NCBI RefSeq assembly: GCF_021869535.1
Contig: NW_026262668.1
Coordinates: forward strand, 63,766,058-63,830,057
Origin: Mytilus californianus
Taxonomy: Eukaryota > Mollusca > Bivalvia > Mytilida > Mytilidae
Direction of reading: 5' to 3'
DNA length: 64,000 nt
The translations under genes were made by a program, and so were the position numbers. The stretch's first letter is position 1. Each line of letters opens with the position of its first letter. Positions 21,501-30,340 of this stretch are shown in pieces. The notes below the pieces were generated by a model. The model did no database searches. It worked only from the letters and a program-made list of their open reading frames with translations, and was not told where the DNA came from.

Positions 21501-22864
21501 ATTTATTTTAACGTTTTACTATATATTTATTCTGCCAAAAAGAATCCCTGATGTTTTTTTCCTAATTGAACTTGGTTTTTTATCGATATTTTACTAAAGT
21601 GGTTTTAATTTGAGCTAAGATTTCACAAATGCATGTCATGGATACTGAACAATGATTTGGAAACGGCCATACACGTTATAAAAGAGAGGCGAAAGATACC
21701 AAAGGGAATTCAAACTCATAAGTCGAAAAAAAACTAACAACGCCATGGCTAAAAAAGAAAAAGACAAACAGACAAACAGGCAAACAACGGTACAAAAAAA
21801 CACAACATCGAAAACTGATAATTTAGTCAATTTCCGGTGACGTTAAACTCAGTCTTTATTGTTACCACCATATGCGGGTAACACTGTCCTGAATATACCT
21901 GGCATGGTTCGAATCAAATTTTGTTTACTCGGACCATTGGTATCATTTGTCATTCAATATGCAACGCCTGACTGAGTTGGTCAAATGTTCAAGGTGGGGT
22001 CTATCAAGATTATCCTAAGATGTTATATACGTCCAAATAAGACGAGTTTTGGGGCCATGGTAATACATTAATGTTGTTCTGGGAAACAAAATTAAATCAA
22101 TGGTTATCCTCGTTATATGGTGTCGATCATTGACCTGCTGAAATATCTCCCTTCGTCTGTCAATAAGATTGAGCATATTTGGCTGTGAAAAATGGTCTCT
22201 ATAACATTGAGCCGTTTTTCCTTCGACACGCACTAAGTTGGTGCCAATATTATGACGCATCCATGGCTCTATCTGTCAATCGCACCGTTGACGAAGACCC
22301 ATACGGACTGTCTGTGCGGAAATACTCCGTAAAATTTGGATACCAGCAGCATTGGTTGAAGCAGTGAATGTCCAATTTCGTAGACAGAACACTCGGATAT
22401 ACCAATTTTAGGCAGGATTAATTGTGTGCAGCCTTCCACTTCTAAGGCGATTTTTATCTAATCAGGTTTGATTTAATCACTGCCAAAAGTGGGAGGTGTG
22501 CCCTGGTGAACGTTGATTTGACTTCTGTTTGAGATTGTCTAGTCTGACTACAGTCGATGACAGGTAGCAAGGTCCAATCTTAACATAGCGCTATTTCACA
22601 GTAGTTTTCATAAATAAACTGTTATGTGAGTACATAAACAGTTTTTCTCCACGACCGTAAAAACACTTGGTGGGTTGGCAAATTGCTCGTACCGTCATTT
22701 TGTGTTTTAAATACACTTTTTATAACTCATTGCGTAAATGTTTGAATTTTATGTTTTGATATTCATTTATTTTATTATCTTCTTTCTTTTGAAAATGATT
22801 CGTATCTTTGCATTTCCTTTTTTCAGAGTATCGGGAAAAATTAAACAAGTTCGTTAATTTGTGA
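15493..22864 (+). CDS. Secreted four-EF-hand calcium-binding protein (five exons)
   Basis: Coding exons are 15493-15551, 18127-18305, 18963-19127, 19737-19783 and 22827 or 22829 to the stop. All introns are GT-AG and phases join without a break, giving about 155-161 residues. Residues 1-17 or so form a signal peptide: a Met-Met start, then a hydrophobic core ending SSLAVP. Four EF-hand loops follow: 57-68 DTNKDGKFTASD, 77-88 DHNNDSVITKAE, 112-123 DVNQDGTISNHD and 132-143 DTDHNKHVDQSE. Loops 1-3 keep the acidic or Asn ligands at positions 1, 3, 5 and 12. Loop 4 has Lys at the usual Gly position and may bind weakly. EF-hand plus signal peptide implies a secretory-pathway or extracellular Ca2+-binding protein; a role in shell or haemolymph calcium handling is only inference. 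Introns 1, 3 and 4 are filled with repeats. Confidence 0.85.
16533..16730. repeat. 32-bp minisatellite in intron 1
   Basis: About six tandem copies of a unit built on gtgacatctccgactaagac followed by ttatcgccgatt, with small length differences. Confidence 0.9.
17015..17580 (+). mobile_element. Retroelement-derived repeats in intron 1
   Basis: 17015-17140 shares cctgacttggtaca, aaaatggtggg and aacctggtttt with the Penelope-like tail at 27010-27085. Its end (attgacaaaattgggtgagcaac) recurs inverted near 39950. 17325-17580 is a degraded relative of the 350-bp repeat: it has the tcagtac-ttcg-gtactga hairpin and a decayed cctgaagaaggtaaatacagaaa segment. Confidence 0.5.
17630..17965 (+). mobile_element. 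SINE-like family A copy in intron 1
   Basis: Plus-strand copy with the blocks ggttgagcgttaac, gctctgccatattctttatg, ccttacggtatggatttttttg and ggttgaaggtcgtatggcaac in the order of the family. Confidence 0.65.
18127..18305 (+). CDS. EF-hand gene exon 2 (EF-hand 1 and start of 2)
   Basis: Acceptor tttacag, donor gtacgt. The exon carries 59 full codons. It encodes a Thr-rich linker, a helix with VLWQSA, the first loop, and the first residues of loop 2. Confidence 0.85.
18963..19127 (+). CDS. EF-hand gene exon 3 (rest of EF-hand 2, EF-hand 3)
   Basis: Acceptor tttttatag, donor gtaagt. The split Asn codon joins exon 2 inside loop 2. The exon encodes 54 codons including the complete third loop and the start of loop 4. 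Confidence 0.85.
19285..19420 (+). mobile_element. Penelope-like 3' fragment with hammerhead remnant (intron 3)
   Basis: Aligns with the hammerhead-bearing 3' region at 29890-29990. Positions 19347-19368 keep gac-gaatc-gcgc-gtc-tggcgta, the 3' half of the hammerhead motif. The CUGAUGA box upstream is destroyed (around 19330). Confidence 0.55.
19737..19783 (+). CDS. EF-hand gene exon 4 (EF-hand 4)
   Basis: Acceptor ttttgtag, donor gtaagt. A small 47-base exon completing loop 4 and its exiting helix (SEFKKYFTD). It ends in phase 0. Confidence 0.8.
20063..20442 (+). mobile_element. SINE-like family A, nearly complete copy (intron 4)
   Basis: The best-preserved copy here. It begins with ttcttatgatgtactgttacaccactg, continues through the ccccgccaca block and the tagctaactatacggtatggg block, and ends in the tctaattggcaattataccacatctc segment. 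Confidence 0.7.
20715..21195 (+). repeat. 350-bp repeat dimer with hammerhead-like motifs (intron 4)
   Basis: Two copies of the same block with their CTGATGA boxes at 20770 and 21120, a period of 350 bp. Each copy has ctgatga, then 11-12 nt, then gaaa, then a short segment, then ttc, with flanking bases that pair. In copy 2, gcgttc at 21114-21119 pairs with ggacgc at 21151-21156. Between them at 20917-20934 is a perfect tcagtac-ttcg-gtactga hairpin. The order matches a type I hammerhead ribozyme, but stem II is only about 2 bp with an A-A mismatch at its base. Confidence 0.55.
21640..21835 (-). mobile_element. Penelope-like family B 3' tail (intron 4)
   Basis: Minus-strand copy sharing aaaagagaggcgaaagatac, aacaacgccatggc and acaacatcgaaaac with 55478-55675. 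The minus-strand open frame here is repeat sequence. Confidence 0.6.
21990..22450 (-). pseudogene. Possible Tc1/mariner-like transposase relic
   Basis: The region is unusually GC-rich for the window. On the minus strand near 22330-22290 it reads ISAQTVRMGLRQ, resembling the ISxQTVRNRLR segment of Tc1-family DNA-binding domains. Minus-strand frames continue open to about 22015 without a DDE motif that I can place. Weak call. Confidence 0.3.
22827..22864 (+). CDS. EF-hand gene exon 5 (alternative C-terminus)
   Basis: After a pyrimidine tract comes cagag, offering two AG acceptors 2 bases apart. Using the first gives SIGKN and a stop at 22842-22844. Using the second gives YREKLNKFVNL and a stop at 22862-22864, which looks more like a helix continuation. 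Position alone favours the first. A further donor-like gtgagt follows at 22861, so the 3' UTR may be spliced. Confidence 0.5.
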
Positions 22865-23919
22865 GTGATTTACGTATATTATATTATTTTTTATTTATTT
22901 ATATGTTTTATTTATTATCATAGGTGATGACATTACTGTTTGTTATTCAATTACAAGGAAATACTACCACTACAACAGCAGCGTCTGGATAGAGAAACAA
23001 AACGCAGAGTTTATTAAATTGTTACATGTGTATTATCTTATTTTAATCAAGTTGCATCAATTCCTTTATGAACCGATATTATTTACCATCCTCTGAGACA
23101 CATCAGTATACTCATTTTGTTTTCATAATATGAATAAGCAAGAATAGACGACAAACTATAGGATAGTAAGCAACTATATCTTGGACGTATAGTCGTGATC
23201 GTAAATGCAATCATCTGATATCTTAAATTTTCGTCATTTCGTACAACTACAAAAATCCTTCAATTGTTGACTCCTCTGGTAATATTTATACTCTCCGCTT
23301 TTGGCCAAATATTTGAGACGGCTGGTAATGCAACTATGCGACAAAGAAAACGATCATTTCTGAATTGTACATGTCTTTTTAAAGGCATAAAAATAAGCCG
23401 GAGTATTTTATCAATAAGGAAAAATCAGAAGATGCCCAAATATTTCAAAATGAGCACAATCAATAACAGTGCGCCGTGCAAATCCTAAATGTACAAGTTT
23501 AATAGTGACACAGCATATCCCTGCCGTCAAGAGTTTTTGACAGAACCGTGAGAAGGGTGGTCAGTGAACATTGTGCCCGAATCTAATTTTGATAGTACAT
23601 TGTCATCAACAGATCAATTTTTTATCTTTTCGTGGAATTTGTTTCAGTGAAAGTTATCAAAATGAATTCAAGTTTGAAATAGATTTTCTACTACCAAAAT
23701 CCGTTGTTTTTAAATGTTTTTCTATCAATGTCATCAAATGTACCGATACTGATCTTAAACTTATTCGTGTAAGTTGTAAGCTTGCCTACAATCAATAAAT
23801 GATATGGCTGGCTTAACATGTCCGAAAGCTAAAAAAGAAATATAGATATCGCTTTTTGACATAGTATCGTTATATTAAAAAAGGAATCCATATATAGCCG
23901 CACCATCTTTCGAAAGTTC
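22865..23919. other. Region 3' of the EF-hand gene
   Basis: May contain a spliced 3' UTR: an acceptor-like tttattatcatag precedes 22924, and attaaa lies near 23013. Open frames at 23264-23488 and 23571-23798 have no recognisable domain. Nothing else is supported. Confidence 0.3.
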
Positions 23920-24390
23920 TGACTGCCATTATTACAGCAGTAAAAGATGCCTTCATAAATTTTGTAATGAAGTAAATTCAGCTAAAGTGGTGTCAATCAG
24001 ACGTGGATTTTAAAACAAAATAATGATCTACTCCCAAATCTTCAGTCGCAATCATTACAATTTTGCAGTAATATCAAAACTTTGTATAGGTCTACGCTCC
24101 ACATTTCTATTCAACTTTCCAATTATCAATTTCCTATTTCTAAGCAGTAATATATCCCCTATCCTTTAACATTTACATATCACGATTAGTACGTTACTCT
24201 TGAGCTTGTTCACATTTTACTGACTTAATTAACAAAGGTGAGCTCTTGATAAACAAATTGCTCCAACAGAGTTATGAGGAAGTACGACTGAAATCGACAT
24301 TTCATACGATTTCCGGTAATCATCTAGAGTTGGTTGTCCGATAGAATTTGTCTATGTCTCAACTCATGAGTGACATGCTCTTTGCTGTCT
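23920..24390 (+). pseudogene. Internally deleted Penelope-like reverse transcriptase
   Basis: Starts with sequence matching the region before motif A of the copy at 28533-28740. It jumps at about 24115 from the motif A neighbourhood directly to the segment corresponding to FPIINFPFLSSN, deleting the catalytic YIDD part. It ends with a match to LLQQSYEE near 24258. Many stops; it cannot be functional. Confidence 0.65.
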
Positions 24391-24449
24391 TAGATCTGTA
24401 GATACCAGAGCAGTCGTCTGTTTGTATTTTGCCATTTTTATCAATTGTG

Positions 24450-25075
24450 TCCTTTTCCCGATTGTGACACTTCTTAAATTGTCCGCTTTTAAATTTAGAA
24501 ATTATTTATAAACTTAGGTTTCAACGTCCTCAGGCAAAGTTGACCTTATATGAATTTGGCTATTAATTTTGGTGTTCTTGGTCATATAGCTTTTGAATTG
24601 TTTCGGTTCTTAAACACCCTTGGCTATCAAATATTGTGCTTTGATCGTTCCTAAAGAAGGCAAATCCAAAAAAACGCTCAGAAGCATGACATTTTTATAA
24701 GTGTTGTCTTCATTTTTTACATCACTAGGCCGATACCGCTTCCGATGGACTATCAGTCCCCGAGGGTTTCTACAGCTCAGTAGTCAATACTTCGGTACCG
24801 ACATGATTTATAACACACCTTTCTTAAATTGTCTGTTTTTAAATTTTTAAATTATTTAGAAAGTTAGGTTTCAACTCCCTGAGGCAATGTTGACTTAGAT
24901 GAATTTGGCTATTATCTTTGGTGGTTTTTTTTGTCCTATAGCTCTTCAACTGTTTTGGCTCTTATACATCCTCGGCCTTCAAATATTGGGCTTCGAGCGT
25001 TTCTCATGAAGGTAAATTTTAGAAAAGCGCTTCGGACGCATGCAATTTATAAAGTGTTGTTTTTTTTTTATCTTT
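24450..25075 (+). repeat. 350-bp repeat dimer, degraded hammerhead-like motifs
   Basis: Two copies of the block at 20715-21195. The boxes equivalent to CTGATGA are at 24651 (ctaaaga) and 25003 (ctcatga), a 352-bp period. The UUCG-type hairpin is present at about 24784-24803 (gtcaatacttcggtaccgac). Both hammerhead-like cores carry disabling changes. The array directly follows the deleted reverse-transcriptase copy. Confidence 0.65.
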
Positions 25076-25090
25076 TTTCGGACTGTGGGT

Positions 25091-25778
25091 GAATTCTGAT
25101 GTTGAGTGATGCACGCAGAGCAGTAAACGCTAACCCTGTCGACGCACACATTGATTCCCTATTGGAGTTCTCGTGATTTACTCAGTTGTTGTTTTGTTTT
25201 TCACCTTGATTTGTATCGACTGAAGGGATCTATGAGATTTGAACATTGATGCTATTGTAAATTATATATTACATGTATTGATTGACACTTTATCAATTTT
25301 ATGAGTAAAGAACGCTCGAACACTAAAATTTGAAAGCCAACGTTGTTTAAGTACCAAATCACGTGAAAAGCTAAATGACCGTGAGGGGCCTAAAAATAAT
25401 AGTCAATCCATCTAAGGTCAACTTTCACAGAGGTGAATTCTGATGTTGAGTGATGCACGCAGAGCAGTAAACGCTAACCCTGTCGACGCACACATTGATT
25501 CCCTATTGGAGTTCTCGTGATTTACTCAGTTGTTGTTTTGTTTTTCACCTTGATTTGTATCGACTGAAGGGATCTATGAGATTTGAACATTGATGCTATT
25601 GTAAATTATATATTACATGTATTGATTGACACTTTATCAATTTTATGAGTAAAGAACGCTCGAACACTAAAATTTGAAAGCCAACTTTGTTTAAGTACCA
25701 AATCACGTGAAAAGCTAAATGACCGTGAGGGGCCTAAAAATAATAGTCAATCCATCTAAGGTCAACTTTCACAGAGGT
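25091..25778 (-). repeat. Near-identical 344-bp tandem duplication
   Basis: 25091-25434 and 25435-25778 are head-to-tail copies; I find one difference (caacgttg at 25339 against caactttg in copy 2). Read on the minus strand, the unit is a diverged relative of the 350-bp repeat: gttgaccttagatg, ggctttcaaa and ttcgagcgtt occur in the same order. The near-identity means the duplication or homogenisation is recent. Confidence 0.85.
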
Positions 25779-26685
25779 AGCTGGAACCTTAGTTTCTGAA
25801 TAGTTTCTAAATAAGGAAGTATGACAAGATCCATTATTTGACACTGAAATTGCAAAAAGTATAAAAAAAATTGAATAAATGACAAATTCAGAAAAAAATC
25901 AGACAAAAATGGTCATTACAGAATCTGACAACTTTGTAGTGCTTGGAACTATGATAACAGATTTGCATGTTGTTCTTCTATCGGATTTTAAAATGAAATA
26001 ATGATCTCAATGAAAACTGGCAATTTAATCTGAACTTTTATCTTACCTTTGGTAGTTGAGTTTTTACATATAAGACATTCTTGCAGATTAATGAAAGGAA
26101 ACTGTAGTTTACCGATGTTGATCTGAAATCTCATAAATCTACTAAAAAACAAATCAAGGTAAACAAACTAAATATGGGGTCATTGCATGAACTCTTAAAC
26201 GGAGCAAGCCATGGTGCGTCAACAGAATAAGCGTCTCATGCTATGATAGTTTCACTCACAATGCGAATCCACTCTTCGTCCAAATGTAACAATAGGAAAT
26301 ATGACAAAATTAGTAAATTTACAGATAAGATGACTGTTCTGGCATCTAATGATCTAAGACTACGAAAACATGTTGCGAATGAGATGAGACAAAGACCGTC
26401 GTATCGTGTCATTACCTTAAATATATACGATTTGTTTTTAAATGCTTCAAAATGAACACAATTTAACTCTCTTTTTCGCAATTATATTTGACATGTTGAA
26501 TTTTTCCATATTTTATCTGATAATTATATTAATTTAATAAATATTTAATCTTCGTGTATTTTAATCGGTTAGGATCTTTCATTTTAATGCTACTCGAGTT
26601 GTCTATCTAAACGTTGTATATCAAAGGTGGTGATAAGATACGATTCATCAATATAATTTTATGAGAAATTCAAAAATGCTTCAAA
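25779..26685. other. Spacer upstream of the nested Penelope-like locus
   Basis: 26550-26640 resembles 30440-30560 in direct orientation. 26440-26480 and 26673-26715 share aaatgcttcaaaatgaac. Open frames on both strands at 26236-26481 overlap and show no domain. Confidence 0.4.
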
Positions 26686-27238
26686 ATGAACATAGCTGAA
26701 CTCTCTTTAACCCTACATATTCTTTAACATCATTTACCAAGGACGAAATTTTCCAAAATCACAAATCTGTCCTTCTTTCTTTTGGAATCAACATCAAAGA
26801 AAACGAAGAAAATTTACCATCATTATACTGGATACCAAATAAAGGCAACAGTAGTATACCGCTGTTCGAAAACTCATCAATCGATAGAGATAAAAACAAA
26901 TCCGGGTTACAAACTAAAACTGAGGGAAACGCATCAAATATAAGAGGAGAACAACGACACAACAAAAACACAACATTTAAATGTAACACACACAGAAACG
27001 AACTATAATATAACAATGGCCATTTTCCTGACTTGGTACAAGACATTTTAAGAAAAAAATGGTGGGTTGAACCTGGTTTTGTGGCAAGACAAACCTCCCG
27101 CTTTTATGGCAACGTCAAACACAACACCAATACGACAACATCACATGACAGGACCACAATACAAATAAATGGGAGAACATATAGGACAAAGAAACACACG
27201 AAAAATAGCTAACAAAAGGTACTAGGCTTAAAATTCAA

Positions 27239-27285
27239 TACGCCAGACGTGCGTCTCGTCCACACAAGACCAACCAGTGACGCTC
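27239..27285 (-). ncRNA. Decayed hammerhead ribozyme, antisense copy
   Basis: Minus-strand order: gcgtca, ctggttg, gtc, ttgtgtg, gac, gagac, gcac, gtc, tggcgt. Stem I (gcgtca/tggcgt) and stem II (gtc/gac) still pair. The invariant CUGAUGA has three changes and GAAAC reads GAGAC, so it should be inactive. Confidence 0.65.
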
Positions 27286-27583
27286 AGATGAAAAAAGTTT
27301 GAAAGCCAAAACAAGAACAAAGCTGAAGAGCACCGAGGACCAAAACTTCCAAAAAGTTGCGCCTTACACCGCCAGGGTTTTTTGCCTGGGACAAGAACAT
27401 CCTTATTATTTAGAATAATTTATAATTTTGCAAACACTAAATTTTATAAAATGACTATATAATAGATATACATGATAAAACCAAAGTGGGGACTAACTAC
27501 AGAATAAAAACGGATACATTACATAAAACAACTTAATCCAACACATAAAAAAATACACAGCCGAGTTAGCCAAAGCCTCAACG

Positions 27584-27676
27584 CACAAAGTGACGTCACA
27601 TTTGAAATTCTAAAAAACACACAAAGTGACGTCACATTTGAAATTCTAAAAAACACACAAAGTGACGTCACATTTG
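27584..27676. repeat. Triplicated 36-bp unit with CRE-like tgacgtca
   Basis: tgacgtca occurs at 27591, 27627 and 27663, exactly 36 bp apart, within acaaagtgacgtcacatttg. The sister element has only one copy (29612-29619). The motif equals the palindromic cAMP-response element, but its role in a retroelement 3' region is unknown. Confidence 0.9.
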
Positions 27677-28532
27677 AATTTGTAAAAATATTTCCCAAAA
27701 ATAAGATAGGATTAGGATTGATTAAAGATTAGATTTGTAATACTGACATTACATTTATTAATAACAATGAAAATTACAATACTTATTAATATCAAATGGT
27801 AGTAATTAGATAATTAATTGTATTATCTAGCTATGTTGGTGTTTCTTCTGAATCAAACTGTAAACCAAATATATCGTATAAATTTCGTTGAACCAAACTT
27901 AAATCTAATAAATGAAGGGGGTGATTAATTATCTTTACCATAACACACGAATATAACAGAAAAAAACGTTAAGACATTTGACAAAATCCGACGAGAACAA
28001 CAACTATAACATCAAAATTAAATACATAAATTTGGGATAGAAAGGTACCGTGACACGTCTTAAAGCAATGCGGTTTCACACTCAGCAAAACAGTCACAAT
28101 CGGGAATAAGTCACGTTCGGTAATTAAAAGTTCAGACGACGTAATGACAAACCACAATCTAACACGTGGTAAAAATGTCCTTAGTTAGTTTGGACAAAGA
28201 CACATCGTATGGATCAACCAATTGGTGATGTTGTCCGTAAAATTTACGGAGTGTCATTTTTAATCTGTCCTCCTCATAACTTTGTTGGAGCATTTTCTGC
28301 GTAAGGAGCACACTCCTGTATATGAAGTCCGTATAGTGTGAACAAGCACGAGAATAACGTATCAATTGAGATATGTAAACACCATACGAAGGGGCAGAAG
28401 GTACTGCTGAGAAATGGGTAATTGATAATTGGGAAGTTGAAATCGTCCCGTTTATCATAGATTTTCGTGTGAGTCGTCCATAAACTACACAAAACTCCAT
28501 ATAAAGAACGATACATAGCTGGGTCATCAAAA

Positions 28533-29600
28533 TGTTCGACTAAACATCTTTCTAAAGTACTGACTACTATTCTTTCTTCAGTTAAAGATGGGCTTCAAAA
28601 ATATTGTGATGAGATATATTCTACCAATGGTGTTAACCAGATGTGGATTCTCAAAAATTCGAAAGATCTACTGCTTAATCTTCGATCACAATCTTTGCAA
28701 TTTTGCAGCAACATAAAGACTTTTGATTTTTCTACGCTCTACACTACTATTCCCCATGCTCAGTTGAAAGATCGACTTCACCATCTCATTAAATAGAGCT
28801 TTTTCTATAAAAATGGGAATCGTAGATACAAATTTCTTGTTTTGGGTTACAATAATTCATATTTTGTGAAAAACCACACTGAGTCTACCAGAAAATATAC
28901 TGAAGATGATATTATCAAAATGCTGGACTTTTTGAATGACAATATATTTGTTGAGTTTGGAGGATTTATATTTCAACAGGCAGTCGGTATTCTAATGGGA
29001 ACTAATTGTGCACCCCTACTGGCCGATTTGTTTTTGTACTCGTATGAAGCAGAATTCATTCAGAACCTTCTAAAAGACAAAAAGAAAAAGCACCTTGCGA
29101 AATTCTTTAATTTTACTTTCCGATATATTGATGATGTTCTATCATTGAATAACCCATATTTCAGCCAATACTTACATCTCATATATCCCAGTGAACTTGA
29201 AATTAAGGATACTACTGACACCAGAAGGACTGCTTCATACCTTGATCTTTTCCTCAATATTGACACAAATGGACGACTTCACACGAAAATTTATGATAGA
29301 CGGGACGATTTCAACTTCCCAATTATCAATTTCCCATTTCTCAGCAGTAACATACCCTCTGCTCCTTCGTATGGTGTTTACATATCTCAATTGATACGTT
29401 ATTCTCGTGCTTGTTCACACTATACGGACTTCATATACAGGAGTGTGCTTCTTTATACGCAGAAACTGCTCCAACAAAGTTATGAGGAGGACAGATTAAA
29501 AATGACACTCCGTAAATTTTACGGACACCATCACGAATTGGTTGATCCATACGATGTGTCTTTGTCCAAACTAACTAAGGACATTTTTACCAATTTTTAG
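28533..29600 (+). pseudogene. Penelope-like reverse transcriptase, one nonsense codon
   Basis: Open for about 355 codons except a single in-frame TAG at 28794-28796. Motif A is FDFSTLYTTIP, with the Asp codon at 28725. Motif B region is GILMGTNCAPLLADLF. The catalytic YIDD is at 29124-29135, then ASYLDL. The long C-terminal part runs RDDFNFPIINFPFLSSN to LTKDIFTNF. From the ATG at 28842 it is uninterrupted for 252 codons, but that start lies after motif A, so it cannot encode a complete enzyme. This is the youngest-looking reverse-transcriptase copy in the window. Confidence 0.75.
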
Positions 29601-29923
29601 AATTTCAAATGTGACGTCACTTTGTGCGTTGAGGCTTTGGCTAATTCGGCTGTGTATTTTTATGTGTTGGATTAAGTTGTTTTATGTAATGTATCCGTTT
29701 TTATTCTGTATTTAGTCCCCACTTTGGTTTTATCATGTATATCTATTTTATAGTCATTTTATAAAATTTACTGTTTGCTAAATTATAAATTATTCTAAAT
29801 AATAAGGATGTTCTTGTCCCAGGCAGAAAACCCTGGCCGTGTTAGCACAACTTTTTGGAAGTTTTGGTCCTTGGTGCTTTTCAGCTTTGTACTTGTTTTG
29901 GCTTTCAAACTTTTTTCATCTGA

Positions 29924-29967
29924 GCGTCACTGATTAGTCTTGTGTGAACGAGACGCACGTCTGGCGT
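29924..29967 (+). ncRNA. Decayed hammerhead ribozyme, + copy
   Basis: Order: stem I gcgtca (29924-29929), ctgatta (29930-29936, consensus CUGAUGA), stem II gtc...aac, gagac (consensus GAAAC), gcac, gtc, then tggcgt (29962-29967), which pairs with the first strand. The G8 position is U and A14 is G, both expected to abolish cleavage. The motif sits in the 3' region of the Penelope-like element. Confidence 0.65.
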
Positions 29968-30340
29968 ATAAAATTTTAAACCTAGTACCTCTTGTTAGCT
30001 ATTATTTGTGTGTTTCTTTGTCCTATATGTTCTCCCATTTATTTGTATTGTAGTCCTGTCATTTAATGTTGTCATGTTAATGTTGTCATTTTAATGTTAT
30101 ATTTAACATTGCCATAAAAGCGGGAGGTTTGGCATGCCACAAATTTTTCTTAAAATGTCCTGTACCAAGTCAGGAAAATGGCCATTGTTATATTATAGTA
30201 CGTTTCTGTGTGTTTTTGTTGTGTCGTTGTTCTCCTCTTATATTTGATGCGTTTCCCTCAGTTTTAGTTTGTAACCCGGATTTGTTTTTATCTCTATCGA
30301 TTTATGAGTTTCGAACAGCGGTATAATAATGTTGCTTTTA

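Larger units (their letters stand above)
26836..28485 (-). mobile_element. Nested 5'-truncated Penelope-like element, antisense
   Basis: On the minus strand it starts near 28485 in the segment equivalent to GRLHTKIYD. It continues to a stop near 28160 and then through a 3' region of about 1.3 kb to 26836. It keeps roughly 460 bp after the stop (27690-28155) that the + copy lacks. It carries three 36-bp repeats with tgacgtca and a decayed hammerhead at 27239-27285. A frameshift in the FNFPIINFPF region breaks the frame. Confidence 0.7.
26690..30340 (+). mobile_element. Penelope-like element split by an antisense relative
   Basis: The + element begins with 26690-26835, reading NPTYSLTSFTKDEIF...LPSLYWIPN. 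It is interrupted by an antisense element (26836 to about 28485). It resumes near 28495 with YKERYIAGSSKCSTKHLSKV, the direct continuation of the same domain. Reverse-transcriptase motifs follow in order to 29600. The 3' region then runs to about 30340 and contains a decayed hammerhead motif and a single tgacgtca. I assign Penelope-like because motif order, the YIDD box and the ASYLDL motif fit that class and because hammerheads are known from it. The N-terminal part is truncated and no endonuclease domain was seen. Confidence 0.7.

Noticed and set aside
27584..27676. CRISPR-like array
   Set aside because: Only three identical contiguous units without distinct spacers, in a eukaryotic retroelement tail.
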